Source: Acidobacteriota bacterium (GTDB taxonomy: Bacteria > Acidobacteriota > Blastocatellia > UBA7656). From it: a DNA stretch of 64,000 bases. The stretch spans positions 62,001 to 126,000 of the forward strand of contig JBBPIG010000013.1 of the NCBI GenBank assembly GCA_038040445.1. Reading direction: 5' to 3'. A model generated the notes under the pieces. The model was not told where the DNA came from, did no database searches, and was given only the letters and a program-made list of their open reading frames with translations. Both the position numbers and the translations under genes were made by a program. Positions 24,364-32,812 of the stretch are shown piece after piece; position 1 is the first letter of the stretch; each line of letters opens with the position of its first letter.

Positions 24364-24570
24364 ATGAGTTGGTGCAAAAGGATGATCACGCTTTCAGCAG
24401 TGCCGAGCCAAATGGATGCGAGACTGACCAAGGCGCAGATTCGTTCTGACACGAAGACTGCAAGAGTCACAGGCGCGCTTTGGAGCTCAAGAAACTTAGG
24501 CACGGTGGGAGAGAATGTTCTTGATATTCATGCTCCCGAGGAAGATAATTCCGAATCAAGAGCGCCTTGA
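24364..24570 (+). pseudogene. Frameshifted 3' continuation of the coiled-coil gene
   Basis: After the stop at 24363 the frame beginning DALNELVQKDDHAF continues the helical pattern for about 29 codons. A further shift then gives QMDARLTKAQIRSDTKTARVTGA. At least two shifts are needed to join these to the upstream coding sequence. No separate start with a ribosome site is seen. It is a decayed or sequencing-damaged 3' half rather than a separate gene. Confidence 0.4.
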
Positions 24571-24575
24571 AGAAC

Positions 24576-24731
24576 ATGAAGAATAAGGAACAACTCATCG
24601 TTCGCGTTGTCGATTCAAAGAAGCCTCCGAGGGAGAAGATATCAGATGCGGAGTTCCGTCGGCGGCTTAAGAGGATAGATGAGTGGAGGAAAGAGCGCCT
24701 TGCCGAGCTTCGCTCCAAAAACTCGCGTTGA
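24576..24731 (+). CDS. Small charged helical protein
   Basis: 51 residues from ATG 24576: MKNKEQLIVRVVDSKKPPRE then AEFRRRLKRIDEWRKERLAEL. It is strongly basic and helical. The end overlaps the start of the next frame at 24679 by about 53 bp. The pair (short basic helical protein followed by a 120-residue partner) may be an operon or a two-gene module, but I do not recognise either family. It is too short to be reliable on its own, but the base composition is AT-richer than surrounding core genes. Confidence 0.4.
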   Translation: MKNKEQLIVRVVDSKKPPREKISDAEFRRRLKRIDEWRKERLAELRSKNSR

Positions 24732-25044
24732 AGTTTATTTGCCCGTCCGTTACGAAGCCGCTTATCAGGAGACCCTAGCCTGGGTCATTCGAGAATTCAC
24801 TGAACTGCACGGTGGCTGCACGGTCATCGAAAACGCAGGAGGATACTACCTTTCGAACTTCAATCAGATTATTGACGATCGCGTCAGTCTGATCTACTGC
24901 GACCTTCCTATGAATTGGTCAAAGCGCCGGGACCGGATTGATGCTCTCAAGTACTCGGCCAATCTCCAATCGTTTCTGTTGAAAAATCTTTGGGAAGAAT
25001 CTGTGTTGATCGCTGTTTATCCTGTGTCGCATAGCGCAGTCTAA
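24679..25044 (+). CDS. Hypothetical protein
   Basis: 121 residues. Strand-rich core: VEVYLPVRYEAAYQETLAWVIREF, then CTVIENAGGYYLSN and DRVSLIYCDLPMNW, ending LLKNLWEESVLIAVYPV. No signal peptide, cytoplasmic. The start is uncertain: the ATG at 24679 overlaps the preceding small gene, and an internal TTG is possible. I do not recognise a family. It is in the AT-rich patch between the ABC operon and ptsH. Confidence 0.55.
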   Translation: MSGGKSALPSFAPKTRVEVYLPVRYEAAYQETLAWVIREFTELHGGCTVIENAGGYYLSNFNQIIDDRVSLIYCDLPMNWSKRRDRIDALKYSANLQSFLLKNLWEESVLIAVYPVSHSAV

Positions 25045-25068
25045 GAGCGTAGTTAGGTGGCTACCATT

Positions 25069-25872
25069 ATGGAAAAGGAGCCAAAGTTTCGTCTTGGCAA
25101 TCTTGATTTTCAGATCAAGTTTGCAGATCGGAATGAAGGTCTGCCACAACTCTTAAACTCCCTAAACAACCTTACCCAGTTTGTCCTTAATACCCCAGAG
25201 CCACAATCTACCGCCGATCACCTTATCATAGAGCTTGGTTCAATAATCACTGAGGACTTAGGCGAAATAGTTACTCTTTGCTATAACGGCTTCATTAATG
25301 GAGCAATGAAAATACTGCGCGGAATGTTCGAGCGGACCGTAACCCTTTTCCACATTGATCAGTACCCAGATGAAGCAGAAGCATTTGAGAACTACCATTA
25401 CATTGATCTTTATAAAATGGCAGTTGAACTTGAGCAAATACATCCTGGAGAGTTTTTTACTAAAGAGCAGTTTGACGAAATCAAGGCAAGACGCGATAAG
25501 GTAAAAGGGAATTACCTCGTTAGATGTGAATGCAGAAAGGACTGTCCTGAACAACACATAAATGTGTCTTGGTCCAAGCTAGGTCTTGTCCAAATGGCAA
25601 AAGCCAGAGGTTTCAAGGGGAGAGTACTCGTCTTCAGTTACTACATGGGTATCAAAGAAACGCATCCGAAGATGGGTGCGATCTATGACAGGCTTAACGT
25701 CAGGTATGGCGACTCACAAGAGACTGATGAAAAAGGAGTGTTTGTTATGGCGCTATATCTTATGATGGAAGTTGTCCGGGCGATCAAAGAAAGGTTCAAC
25801 CTTGACGAAATAGAGGAGTCGTACCAGGAATGCATCTCATTAGTGAAAGAGATGTATACGCCAACCGAGTAG
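25069..25872 (+). CDS. DUF5677 domain protein
   Basis: 267 residues from ATG 25069 (a GTG at 25057 is possible). The DUF5677 pattern is clear: LIIELGSIITEDLGEIVTLC near the N-terminus, GFINGAMKILRGMFERTVTLFHI, FENYHYIDLYKMA, and a helical C-terminus with ALYLMMEVVRAIKERFNL. All-helical and cytoplasmic. The gene is clearly AT-richer than its neighbours, consistent with transfer. A CECRKDCPE cysteine cluster near residue 155 is unusual and could bind metal. DUF5677 proteins occur next to defence or phage genes, but here the neighbours do not confirm a role. Confidence 0.78.
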   Translation: MEKEPKFRLGNLDFQIKFADRNEGLPQLLNSLNNLTQFVLNTPEPQSTADHLIIELGSIITEDLGEIVTLCYNGFINGAMKILRGMFERTVTLFHIDQYPDEAEAFENYHYIDLYKMAVELEQIHPGEFFTKEQFDEIKARRDKVKGNYLVRCECRKDCPEQHINVSWSKLGLVQMAKARGFKGRVLVFSYYMGIKETHPKMGAIYDRLNVRYGDSQETDEKGVFVMALYLMMEVVRAIKERFNLDEIEESYQECISLVKEMYTPTE

Positions 25873-25940
25873 GACTACGTGTTATCCCCAACCAAGCCCA
25901 TTGCGTTCGCTCGGATTTGACTCACTATACATCGAGAGTA

Positions 25941-26231
25941 ATGCAAGAACGAACCGTAACAATCTCCAACCGGCTCGGCCTTCACGCTCGCGCGGCCGCG
26001 CGGCTGGTTCGCCGTGCCTCGCAATTCAACAGCAACGTCACCCTTCTCCGCAAAGACACCGGCGAAACCGCGGACGGCAAATCAATCCTCAGCGTGCTGT
26101 TGCTTGCCGCATCCCTCGGTACAAGCCTTATAATCAAGACCGAAGGCGACGATGAAGAGCGCGCAGTGAATGCGCTCGTGGAATTGGTGGAACAGAAATT
26201 CGGAGAGGAACTATCAGATGGCGTCTTCTAG
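25941..26231 (+). CDS. ptsH: HPr family phosphocarrier protein
   Basis: 96 residues from ATG 25941; the upstream 37 codons of the frame overlap nothing family-like. The active-site His is in NRLGLHARAAARL (H15), which receives phosphate from enzyme I. A Ser in ADGKSILSVL (S48) corresponds to the regulatory Ser-46 of Gram-positive HPr, so HPr kinase control is possible; no kinase gene is in the window. The gene overlaps the enzyme I gene by 14 bases and is therefore coupled to it. No EII permease is nearby, which suggests a regulatory PTS. Confidence 0.93.
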   Translation: MQERTVTISNRLGLHARAAARLVRRASQFNSNVTLLRKDTGETADGKSILSVLLLAASLGTSLIIKTEGDDEERAVNALVELVEQKFGEELSDGVF

Positions 26232-28011
26232 CGTGATTCGTTCGCGCGACGTGAAACTGCAAGGTGTTCCCGCTTCACCCGGCGTAGCGGCCGGACGCGT
26301 TCTCAGGCTGGATGAGCGCGGCCGACATCAGTTCTACTACATCGGCGTCTCCGCCGCGCAGGCGCGAATGGAAGTCCGCCGCTTGCGCGAGGCGCTTCAA
26401 GAAGCGCGCGCTCAACTCCAGGAAATCAAGGTCCGGCTTGCCGAGGAGTTGGGCTACGAACACTCCTTCATACTCGACGCGCATCTGCTGATGCTCGAAG
26501 ACAAGCGGTTGATTGAAGAGCTCAACCACGAGATAACTACGCGGCGAGTAAACGCCGAATGGGCGGTTCGCTCCGTGGCCGATCGCATCATCAGTGCTTA
26601 CAACAAAGTAAACGATCTCTACCTCCGCGAGCGGACGTCGGACCTGGAAGACGTCGCCACTCGGCTTCTCACGATACTTTCGGGACACGACAAATTCGAT
26701 CTATCGAAGCTCGACCAGGACGTGATCATCGTAGCGAACAACATCTGGCCTTCGACCGTCGCCGAGTTGGACTTCAAGCACGTATTGGGGTTCGCTACCA
26801 ACACAGGCGGGTTGACCTCGCACTCGGCGATCATTGCGCGCTCGCTGGGCATACCGGCGGTCGTCGGTCTTCACGAGGTGACCCGGTTGGCCAAAACGGG
26901 CAATGTCATCGTGATCGACGGCGCGGAAGGCTGTGTCATTCTGCGTCCGACGAAACCCGTTCTGACGGCGTACCTCGGTAAGCGAAAACGCGAAGCGGGT
27001 GGCCGCACGCGGCCTGCCGCGGATGCCGCGCAAGCAGCGGAGACGACCGACGGCGTGCGGATAACCTTGCGAGCGAACGTCGAGCTTCCCACTGAAATCG
27101 AGTCGCTCGCGCTGTTTGGAGCCGAGGGCATCGGCCTCTACCGTTCGGAGTTTCTTTTCCTCAATCGGCTCCCCGAGCTGCCAGGTGAAGATGAGCAATA
27201 CGAGGTCTATCGCAAACTGGCTCTGGCGACGGGCGATGCCGGCGCAAATATTCGAGTGTTTGATTTAGGCGGCGACAAGCTTGCGCTAGGAGGCTTCGAA
27301 GCCGAGCAGAATCCTGCGCTTGGCCTTCGTGGGATGAGGCTCTCGCTCAAAGTGGAACACGTCTTCCGCACCCAGCTTCGTGCCATTCTGCGAGCCAATC
27401 TTCACGGTCATCTGCGAGTCGTGCTGCCGTTGATCAGCACCATAACCGAGTTGCGAGAGGCCAAACGTATTATCGCCGACGTGAAGCAAGAAATGGCCGA
27501 GGCCCGAGTCGAACACAACGCCGAACTTCCCATAGGCGTGATGATAGAAGTTCCCGCGGCGGCGATGATGGGCGACGTATTCGCTCGCGAGGCAGACTTC
27601 CTGAGTGTGGGCACCAACGACTTGATCCAATACATGCTCGCCGTGGATCGGGCCAATGAAAACGTCGCGCATCTTTATCAACCGCTCCACCCGGCGATAC
27701 TGCGGACGATCGCGGATCTGGTTCGAGTTGCCGAAGCGGAGCAAGTGCCTCTCGAGCTGTGCGGCGAAATGGCCGCCGATCCGCTGCAAGCAATCGCGCT
27801 GATCGGGCTCGGAATTCGCACACTGAGCCTCGTGCCGGGATCGATTCCGCTGGTCAAGAACGCGATTCGCTCAGTCGAGCTTGAACGAGTGCGCGCGCTG
27901 TTGAAGGAAGCGATGAAGCTGACTTCATCTACGGAAGTCGAAGAGTTGCTCGCAAGCGAGTTGCCTCGTCAAGCTCCCCGCTTTTTCGCGGCGTGGTCAT
28001 CGCGGGCCTGA
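26218..28011 (+). CDS. ptsI: Phosphoenolpyruvate-protein phosphotransferase (PTS enzyme I)
   Basis: 597 residues from ATG 26218, inside the end of ptsH. The phospho-accepting His is in GGLTSHSAIIARSLGIPAVVG (H202; shown in two parts: GGLTSHSAIIARS and LGIPAVVG). The HPr-binding N-terminal helices come first (VRRLREALQEARAQLQEI). The PEP-binding barrel includes EGIGLYRSEFLFL, RVFDLGGDKL, IGVMIEVPAAAMM, VGTNDLIQYMLAVDR and ELCGEMAADPLQAIALIGLG. It transfers phosphate from PEP to HPr in the cytoplasm. Length is slightly above the E. coli form (575). Complete and without disruption. Confidence 0.96.
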   Translation: MASSSVIRSRDVKLQGVPASPGVAAGRVLRLDERGRHQFYYIGVSAAQARMEVRRLREALQEARAQLQEIKVRLAEELGYEHSFILDAHLLMLEDKRLIEELNHEITTRRVNAEWAVRSVADRIISAYNKVNDLYLRERTSDLEDVATRLLTILSGHDKFDLSKLDQDVIIVANNIWPSTVAELDFKHVLGFATNTGGLTSHSAIIARSLGIPAVVGLHEVTRLAKTGNVIVIDGAEGCVILRPTKPVLTAYLGKRKREAGGRTRPAADAAQAAETTDGVRITLRANVELPTEIESLALFGAEGIGLYRSEFLFLNRLPELPGEDEQYEVYRKLALATGDAGANIRVFDLGGDKLALGGFEAEQNPALGLRGMRLSLKVEHVFRTQLRAILRANLHGHLRVVLPLISTITELREAKRIIADVKQEMAEARVEHNAELPIGVMIEVPAAAMMGDVFAREADFLSVGTNDLIQYMLAVDRANENVAHLYQPLHPAILRTIADLVRVAEAEQVPLELCGEMAADPLQAIALIGLGIRTLSLVPGSIPLVKNAIRSVELERVRALLKEAMKLTSSTEVEELLASELPRQAPRFFAAWSSRA

Positions 28012-28017
28012 ACAGGT

Positions 28018-28971
28018 TCAGGGCCAGCCGGGAAACAGAAGATCGATCATGTCCGGCGCGTCGAACCAGTAATCGTAGAATGCTTCATCGCATTTCTTGA
28101 CTCGCTTGCCGTACTTCTCCTCGAAATAATTCGACCAAAGCGGGCGCCGCCCATCAATGTCTGTGAAGCCGTACTCCTGCGCGAGGTCCCACGAGCTGAA
28201 CACTCGGCCTGACTTGCTGAACACATTCGGATCCGAGGCGAGCGCCGCGACGGCACGGCCTACATAGAACGGCGTTTCGGACGCGAGAAAGTTCGGGTCC
28301 TTCTTCGCCCCTTCCTGCCAGTTCTCTTCGGTGACGCCAAAGTGATCGAGCATCGCTTCAGAACGCAAATAGCCCGGTGTTACTGCAACCGATGTGATCT
28401 TGCGCTTGCGAAGCTCTCTGGCCATCGCGAATGCAAGACGAATGACTGAAGTCTTCACCAGGTCATAGAAGATGTTCCCGCGATACGTAAACGAGTCTCC
28501 ATCGGTGATCTCGACGATCAATCCCGGACCAGTTTCGATCACGAGCGGAGCTGCATAGTGACTGGTGATGATGTGCGAGAACACGGCGCGCTCCATCATC
28601 AGCCTGCCTTGTTCGAGGGAGACCTGCCAGAACGTCTTGCCGAATTCCGTCAACTCATCCCCGCCCCAGATATCATTTACTAGAATGTCGAGACGCCCCT
28701 GTTCTTTCTTCACCCGTTTGAACAGGGCATCAACTTGCGCTTCCACCGTGTGATCGACTTGCGCATGGATACCAACTCCTCCGCGCGCGGTCACCATTTC
28801 CGCAGTCTCTTCGATCGTTTCGGTACGATTTCGCGTCGCGGGTTTGCCTCTAACGCTGCGTCCCGTGCAGTAGACTGTCGCTCCTGCTTCGCCGAGCGCG
28901 CAAGCAATGCCGCGCCCAGCGCCGCGTGTTGCCCCGGCGACGACGGCGATTTTCCCTTGCAGTTGTTTCAT
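28018..28971 (-). CDS. Short-chain dehydrogenase/reductase (SDR) with extended C-terminus
   Basis: 317 residues. The Rossmann nucleotide motif is GATRGAGRGIACAL (about residues 13-26). The active-site Tyr/Lys are in YRGNIFYDLVKTSV (YxxxK), and a D-I-W-G-G-D segment takes the usual NNAG place. The last 60 residues (RVFSSWDLAQEYGF, FYDYWFDAPDMIDLLFPGWP) are not typical of small SDRs and match a subgroup found beside YafY-type regulators. It reduces or oxidises an unknown carbonyl with NAD(P)H. It is divergent from the YafY gene at 29218, with a palindrome between, so that regulator probably controls it. Confidence 0.9.
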   Translation of the reverse strand: MKQLQGKIAVVAGATRGAGRGIACALGEAGATVYCTGRSVRGKPATRNRTETIEETAEMVTARGGVGIHAQVDHTVEAQVDALFKRVKKEQGRLDILVNDIWGGDELTEFGKTFWQVSLEQGRLMMERAVFSHIITSHYAAPLVIETGPGLIVEITDGDSFTYRGNIFYDLVKTSVIRLAFAMARELRKRKITSVAVTPGYLRSEAMLDHFGVTEENWQEGAKKDPNFLASETPFYVGRAVAALASDPNVFSKSGRVFSSWDLAQEYGFTDIDGRRPLWSNYFEEKYGKRVKKCDEAFYDYWFDAPDMIDLLFPGWP

Positions 28972-29016
28972 ACAAACTCCTCTTGACGAGTGTCCGACAC
29001 ACTTCAGTTTGTCGGA

Positions 29017-29128
29017 GTTCAGAGTTCAAGCTTCAGCTTGCATGATTCGATCGCGTTAAGCCCTGGAAGCAAGCTGAAGCTTGAACTCTGAACGACGAAC
29101 TTCCGCCTGAAGGCCGAACTACGAACTC
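29017..29128. repeat. Hairpin repeat element, copy 1 (GTTCAGAGTTCAAGC)
   Basis: The left arm GTTCAGAGTTCAAGCTTCAG (29017-29036) plus CTTGC pairs with GCAAG plus CTGAAGCTTGAACTCTGAAC (to 29093), about 25 bp perfect, with a 27-nt loop. It is followed by CCGCCTGAAGGCCGAACTACG. Nearly the same arms and trailer recur at 62828-62945, with a T/C change in the arm. It lies between the SDR and the YafY gene, before the palindrome at 29156. Confidence 0.9.
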
Positions 29129-29154
29129 TACACGTCGAAGTATATCGATCGAAC

Positions 29155-29170
29155 TTGACACCATCTGTCA
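29155..29170. promoter_or_regulatory. TGACA-N5-TGTCA palindrome at the YafY/SDR divergent region
   Basis: TGACACCATCTGTCA (29156-29170) is an inverted repeat with a 5-bp centre, overlapping a TTGACA-type -35 (29155-29160). It is followed at a slightly long distance by TAAAGT. It is placed between the divergent SDR and YafY-type genes and is a plausible operator for the WYL regulator, controlling itself and the SDR gene. A GAGAGGAGG Shine-Dalgarno lies just before ATG 29218. Confidence 0.55.
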
Positions 29171-29217
29171 TATTTCTCTGCTAAAGTTTCTCTCCGGACC
29201 GAGCGAGAGGAGGTCAT

Positions 29218-30189
29218 ATGCGCGCCGACCGTCTGCTTTCAGTTCTGCTACTCCTGCAGGTTCATCGCCGACTGACGGCCCGTGAACTGGCCAAGCGGTT
29301 AGAAGTTTCGGAGCGGACCATTCATCGCGACATGGAAGCCTTAAGCGCGGCCGGCTTTCCGGTTTTTGCTGAGCGCGGAAGCGGCGGCGGCTGGATGTTG
29401 GTCGAAGGCTATAAGACCAATCTGACCGGCCTCAACAAAGACGAAATTCAAGCGCTGTTTCTCACCAAGCCGTTGCGGCTTCTTGCAGACCTCGGGCTGG
29501 CCAAAGCTTCCGACGCGGCGATGCTCAAGCTCTCGGCCGCGCTGCCCTCCTCCTATCGTGACAACGCCGAGCATGCACGTCAGCGCATCCACATCGACAT
29601 TACAGGTTGGAACCGCAGCGACGAGCGCGTTCGGCTGTTGCCGGTGCTTCAACAAGCGGTGTGGCAAGAGCGCAAACTCAAGTTCACCTACGAACGAAGC
29701 GGCGGCTGTGACGCGGTCGAGCGTTTGGCGGACCCGCTCGGACTCGTAGCAAAAGGCAGTGTGTGGTATCTGGTCGCTGTTGTTGATGGCGACATTAGAA
29801 GCTATCGCGTCTCGAGAGTCCTAAGCGCAGAGTTAACCGGCGAACCTTGCGTTCGTCCCAACGGATTCGCCTTAGCCGAGTATTGGGAACAGTCAACCGT
29901 GACCTTCAAGGCTCAGCTTCCTCGCTATCAGGCTACGGTCCGAGCCCATCCCGATGTTTTCCCTCGAATGAGTTTCGCGGGAAGGTTCGCACGCATCGAG
30001 CACGCGTACCCGCCAGACCCGGATGGATGGATTAGAGTAGCGATGCGATTTGATGTGGAAGAAATGGCTTGCGAGTACGCGTTGAGCTTCGGCGCGAAAA
30101 TGGAGGTTCTGGAGCCGGATTCGTTGCGCGAGAAAGTCATCACCGCGGCGAAGAGCGTAGTTGCTTTCTACGCAGCGCGAGCAGGCTAA
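29218..30189 (+). CDS. YafY-family HTH/WYL transcriptional regulator
   Basis: 323 residues. The N-terminal helix-turn-helix is RLTARELAKRLEVSERTIHRDMEALSAAGFPVFAERG (about 17-55; shown here as RLTARELAKRLEVSERTIH). A linker helix follows. The WYL domain is at about 145-235 (LKFTYERSGG, PLGLVAKGSVWYLVAVVDG, RSYRVSRVLSAELTG). The C-terminal WCX part ends the protein. Such regulators bind small nucleotides or ligands through WYL and act as repressors or activators. It is divergently paired with the SDR gene; the palindrome at 29156 is a candidate operator. Confidence 0.93.
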   Translation: MRADRLLSVLLLLQVHRRLTARELAKRLEVSERTIHRDMEALSAAGFPVFAERGSGGGWMLVEGYKTNLTGLNKDEIQALFLTKPLRLLADLGLAKASDAAMLKLSAALPSSYRDNAEHARQRIHIDITGWNRSDERVRLLPVLQQAVWQERKLKFTYERSGGCDAVERLADPLGLVAKGSVWYLVAVVDGDIRSYRVSRVLSAELTGEPCVRPNGFALAEYWEQSTVTFKAQLPRYQATVRAHPDVFPRMSFAGRFARIEHAYPPDPDGWIRVAMRFDVEEMACEYALSFGAKMEVLEPDSLREKVITAAKSVVAFYAARAG

Positions 30190-30273
30190 CGTGATCACAG
30201 CATGAAGTCCTGATTAAGGTGTACATACCCACCTCGTCAGAGGTGGGTGCGTGATGTTACAGCGCGCAACTCT

Positions 30274-31035
30274 CTACGGCTCAGGGGTTGAGCCACCGTA
30301 TATGATCACCTGAGTGCCGATCGGCGTCATCTCGCTGAACTCTTCGGATGCGAACATCGGGATTCGAATGCAACCGTGGCTCGCGGGTTGAGTGGGCACA
30401 GCCGGATTGCCGTGAATGGCGATGCCGCCGACGATGTAGTTCGGATAGTAGAGCAAACCGAGCTTGCTTTTTCGCCAACCCGGGATTTTGCGGTAGATCC
30501 TGAAACGCCCAACAGGCGTGATGGCGGGCTCAGTTTCGCCTTCTATCTCGAAAGGCTTCCCATTGCCGGTCGAGACCGGAAGAATCTTCGACACCTCTCC
30601 GCTGGCCGCTACTACAAACAATACTTGCCGCTTCAAATCGACTTCGATATGAGCGAAGCCCGGCTCGCGCGGAGACGGAGGGGTAGCGGTTCTCAAAGCT
30701 TCCAGTTCGCCGATTGTCAGCTTGCCGGTGCGCAGACGGTCCTCGACTTTTTGAAACGCTATCAATCCGTGCCGTGAAGCTTCGCCCCATTTCCCGTCGG
30801 CTTCTCCGATCCAATAACCGAGATCGGCCAGGCGCTGCTGGGCCTCGCTGATCATCTCCCTCGTGACTTTGGTCTTTCTGGGCGGCCTCTGGGCGCGCGG
30901 AGCTGACTTTGCCGCTTGCATCGCTGGCTGCGCGGCGGCCGCGGAACTTGTGACTGTCGTCATTCCGATCACAGCGGCTAGCAAGCTTATGCTGATTGCC
31001 CGCGGCATCTTCTTCAAAAAGACATTGCTTCTCAT
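30274..31035 (-). CDS. L,D-transpeptidase (YkuD domain) with peptidoglycan-binding domain
   Basis: 253 residues. A signal peptide (SISLLAAVIGMTTVTSSAAAAQ, in part) is followed by a basic linker, then a putative PG_binding_1-like region (SEAQQRLADLGYWIGEADGKWGEASRHGLIAFQK, about residues 62-95, in parts). The YkuD domain has the catalytic His-Cys motif in HGNPAVPTQPASHGCIRIP (Cys in SHGCIR). Such enzymes make 3-3 cross-links in peptidoglycan or attach lipoproteins to it. It is in the periplasm or outer wall. It is a single gene on the minus strand, convergent with the YafY gene. Confidence 0.92.
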   Translation of the reverse strand: MRSNVFLKKMPRAISISLLAAVIGMTTVTSSAAAAQPAMQAAKSAPRAQRPPRKTKVTREMISEAQQRLADLGYWIGEADGKWGEASRHGLIAFQKVEDRLRTGKLTIGELEALRTATPPSPREPGFAHIEVDLKRQVLFVVAASGEVSKILPVSTGNGKPFEIEGETEPAITPVGRFRIYRKIPGWRKSKLGLLYYPNYIVGGIAIHGNPAVPTQPASHGCIRIPMFASEEFSEMTPIGTQVIIYGGSTPEP

Positions 31036-31436
31036 ATCTCAAGTATATCTGTGCAATTTCAACGCCACTACTGCCGGCTGCCTTCTAACTCTCGCGACAG
31101 CGTTCCTTTCGCAAAGGTCATTCGAGAGCCGAACTTGCGAAGCGACGCCGCAGGGGCCGCAGGCTCGACCAGGCATGATAGCGTCACCCCCGGGGAACTG
31201 AGGCGTCCGCCGAACAGTCGCGGTGTATGTTCACGTATCGCCGGTTTCGGAATCCGCTCACCCGCATGCTATGATTACCGGCAGGCAAGATCTTGCGTTT
31301 GACAGAGGTAACCCCGCATGACTCAGACGAGCAACCCAACTCAGGAAATGAATCTGTAGAAGTGCGGTCGTGGCAGAAGTGATTTCTCCTCATCACCGAA
31401 TAGAACAGATCACTACACCAAGGCGAGGGATACATC
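31036..31436. other. Gene-free stretch before the AlbA_2 protein gene
   Basis: About 400 bp with no gene I can support. A tiny frame at 31318 (MTQTSNPTQEMNL) follows GAGGTAACC but is too short to call. No strong hairpin is seen. The region presumably holds the promoter of the gene at 31437 and of the divergent L,D-transpeptidase. Confidence 0.3.
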
Positions 31437-32735
31437 ATGGCACGCGGCAGAAAGTTCAGGACGACGCGGCGGATTCCCGACAGTGAGCGCTCCTTGTTCG
31501 AGCAGAAACTGACCGGGCGTTACTCGCGCACGCTCGATCGAACTGATCTGCTCGGCTTGATTCGCGGCGGAGAGGACACTCACCTCGAGTTCAAGATCCG
31601 GCTCGTCAACACAGACAAAGTCGTAGGCGAAATAGTGGCCCTGGCGAATGCCGGAGGCGGCGCGATCATCTTCGGCGTCAACGATCAACGCCGAGTCGAA
31701 GGGCTGGACGATCCCGAACAGGTCGAGGAACAGCTCATCGACATCTGCCGGAATCAGATCAAGCCGCCCGTTTTCCCCCGAATAGACAAAGTTTCATTCG
31801 ACAACGGAACCCGCATAGTCGTGCTTCAAGTGGACGACCGCCGCGCGCCTCATAAAACGCCTGACCATCGGTACTTCATCCGGATAGGATCGACTAAACG
31901 CGAGGCTGAAGGTAGCGAGATAGCCGCGTTGTTTGCCCGCTCACGAGTCGCGTCGCTTGAAGACATGCCGCTGGTTACCGCCGCGGTCGAAGATGTGGAC
32001 GAAGCGCTGGTGTGGAGCTACATCCGCGATCTTGAAGGCGAGACGTTTCGCGAGCCCGACGGATTTCCAACCGCGCTGGCAATGCGCGACTTGAGGCTGG
32101 CGGCGGATTACGGCGGCAGCATAGCGCCCAGTCTCGCGGGCTTTCTGCTATTCGGCCGCAGCGCAGCGGTTCAGCAGATCGTTCCACAGAGCCAGATCAC
32201 GCTAACGCGGTTCTCCGGCGCCGACACGACCTCGCCCGTTATCGAAACCGCTGAGTTCGTCGGGAATGTGACGCGGCTGTTCGATAACGCGCTGTTCTTT
32301 CTCAAGCGGTACGTCGATCTCTGGGATACTCGCCCGCCGCGCACACCCTTGAATTCGAGCGCCGAGAGGCGCCCGCCCATCCCTGCGCGCGCGAACTATT
32401 CCCGCTCCGCGGTGATCGAGAGTCTGACAAATCTGCTGGTGCATCGCGACTATTCGATCGCCGGATCAAGCGCGCGAGTGTTGATACTCGACGACCGGCT
32501 CGAGTTCATAAATCCAAGCCGCACGAATGGAGCAACGCGCAAGTCGATCGAGTACGGCGCGACTGAACACACCAACCCACGGCTGCACCACGTGTTCACC
32601 AGCGAGGAGTATGGCATCGAGCGAGCCGAGCGCGGCATACCAGCTCTAAGGCGCGCGCATCACGCGGTCGCCCGCCGCGAGCCTCGAATCTCGCTGCTTG
32701 GCGATGAGTTTCGCCTGGAGCTCTACGGCGTTTGA
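31437..32735 (+). CDS. AlbA_2 (Schlafen-like) ATP-binding domain protein, RecG-like C-terminus
   Basis: 432 residues. Residues about 35-150 are an AlbA_2/Schlafen-like domain: EDTHLEFKIRLVNTDKVVGEIVALANAGGGAIIFGVND, in parts as THLEFKIR and LANAGGGAIIFGVND. The HKTPDHRYFIRIGSTKREAEGSEI segment also fits. The C-terminal part (RSAVIESLTNLLVHRDYSIAGSSARVLILDDRLEFINPS, in parts) is the HATPase_c_4-type region of such proteins, with the EALxNAxxHRDY-like motif ESLTNLLVHRDY. Such proteins are DNA- or RNA-associated regulators, sometimes defence-linked. The last 60 residues are Arg-rich. Cytoplasmic; role unknown. Its Shine-Dalgarno is GGCGAGG. Confidence 0.82.
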   Translation: MARGRKFRTTRRIPDSERSLFEQKLTGRYSRTLDRTDLLGLIRGGEDTHLEFKIRLVNTDKVVGEIVALANAGGGAIIFGVNDQRRVEGLDDPEQVEEQLIDICRNQIKPPVFPRIDKVSFDNGTRIVVLQVDDRRAPHKTPDHRYFIRIGSTKREAEGSEIAALFARSRVASLEDMPLVTAAVEDVDEALVWSYIRDLEGETFREPDGFPTALAMRDLRLAADYGGSIAPSLAGFLLFGRSAAVQQIVPQSQITLTRFSGADTTSPVIETAEFVGNVTRLFDNALFFLKRYVDLWDTRPPRTPLNSSAERRPPIPARANYSRSAVIESLTNLLVHRDYSIAGSSARVLILDDRLEFINPSRTNGATRKSIEYGATEHTNPRLHHVFTSEEYGIERAERGIPALRRAHHAVARREPRISLLGDEFRLELYGV

Positions 32736-32812
32736 TTCGATTGGCGAGGGTCGTTTACTATTCTCGCGCGGGGCGCGCACAGCGGTGCTGATGTTGAAGG
32801 GGAGTCCAAATC

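Noticed and set aside
31318-31359. 13-codon frame MTQTSNPTQEMNL with a GAGG in front
   Set aside because: Too short to support, and nothing around it indicates a leader peptide.
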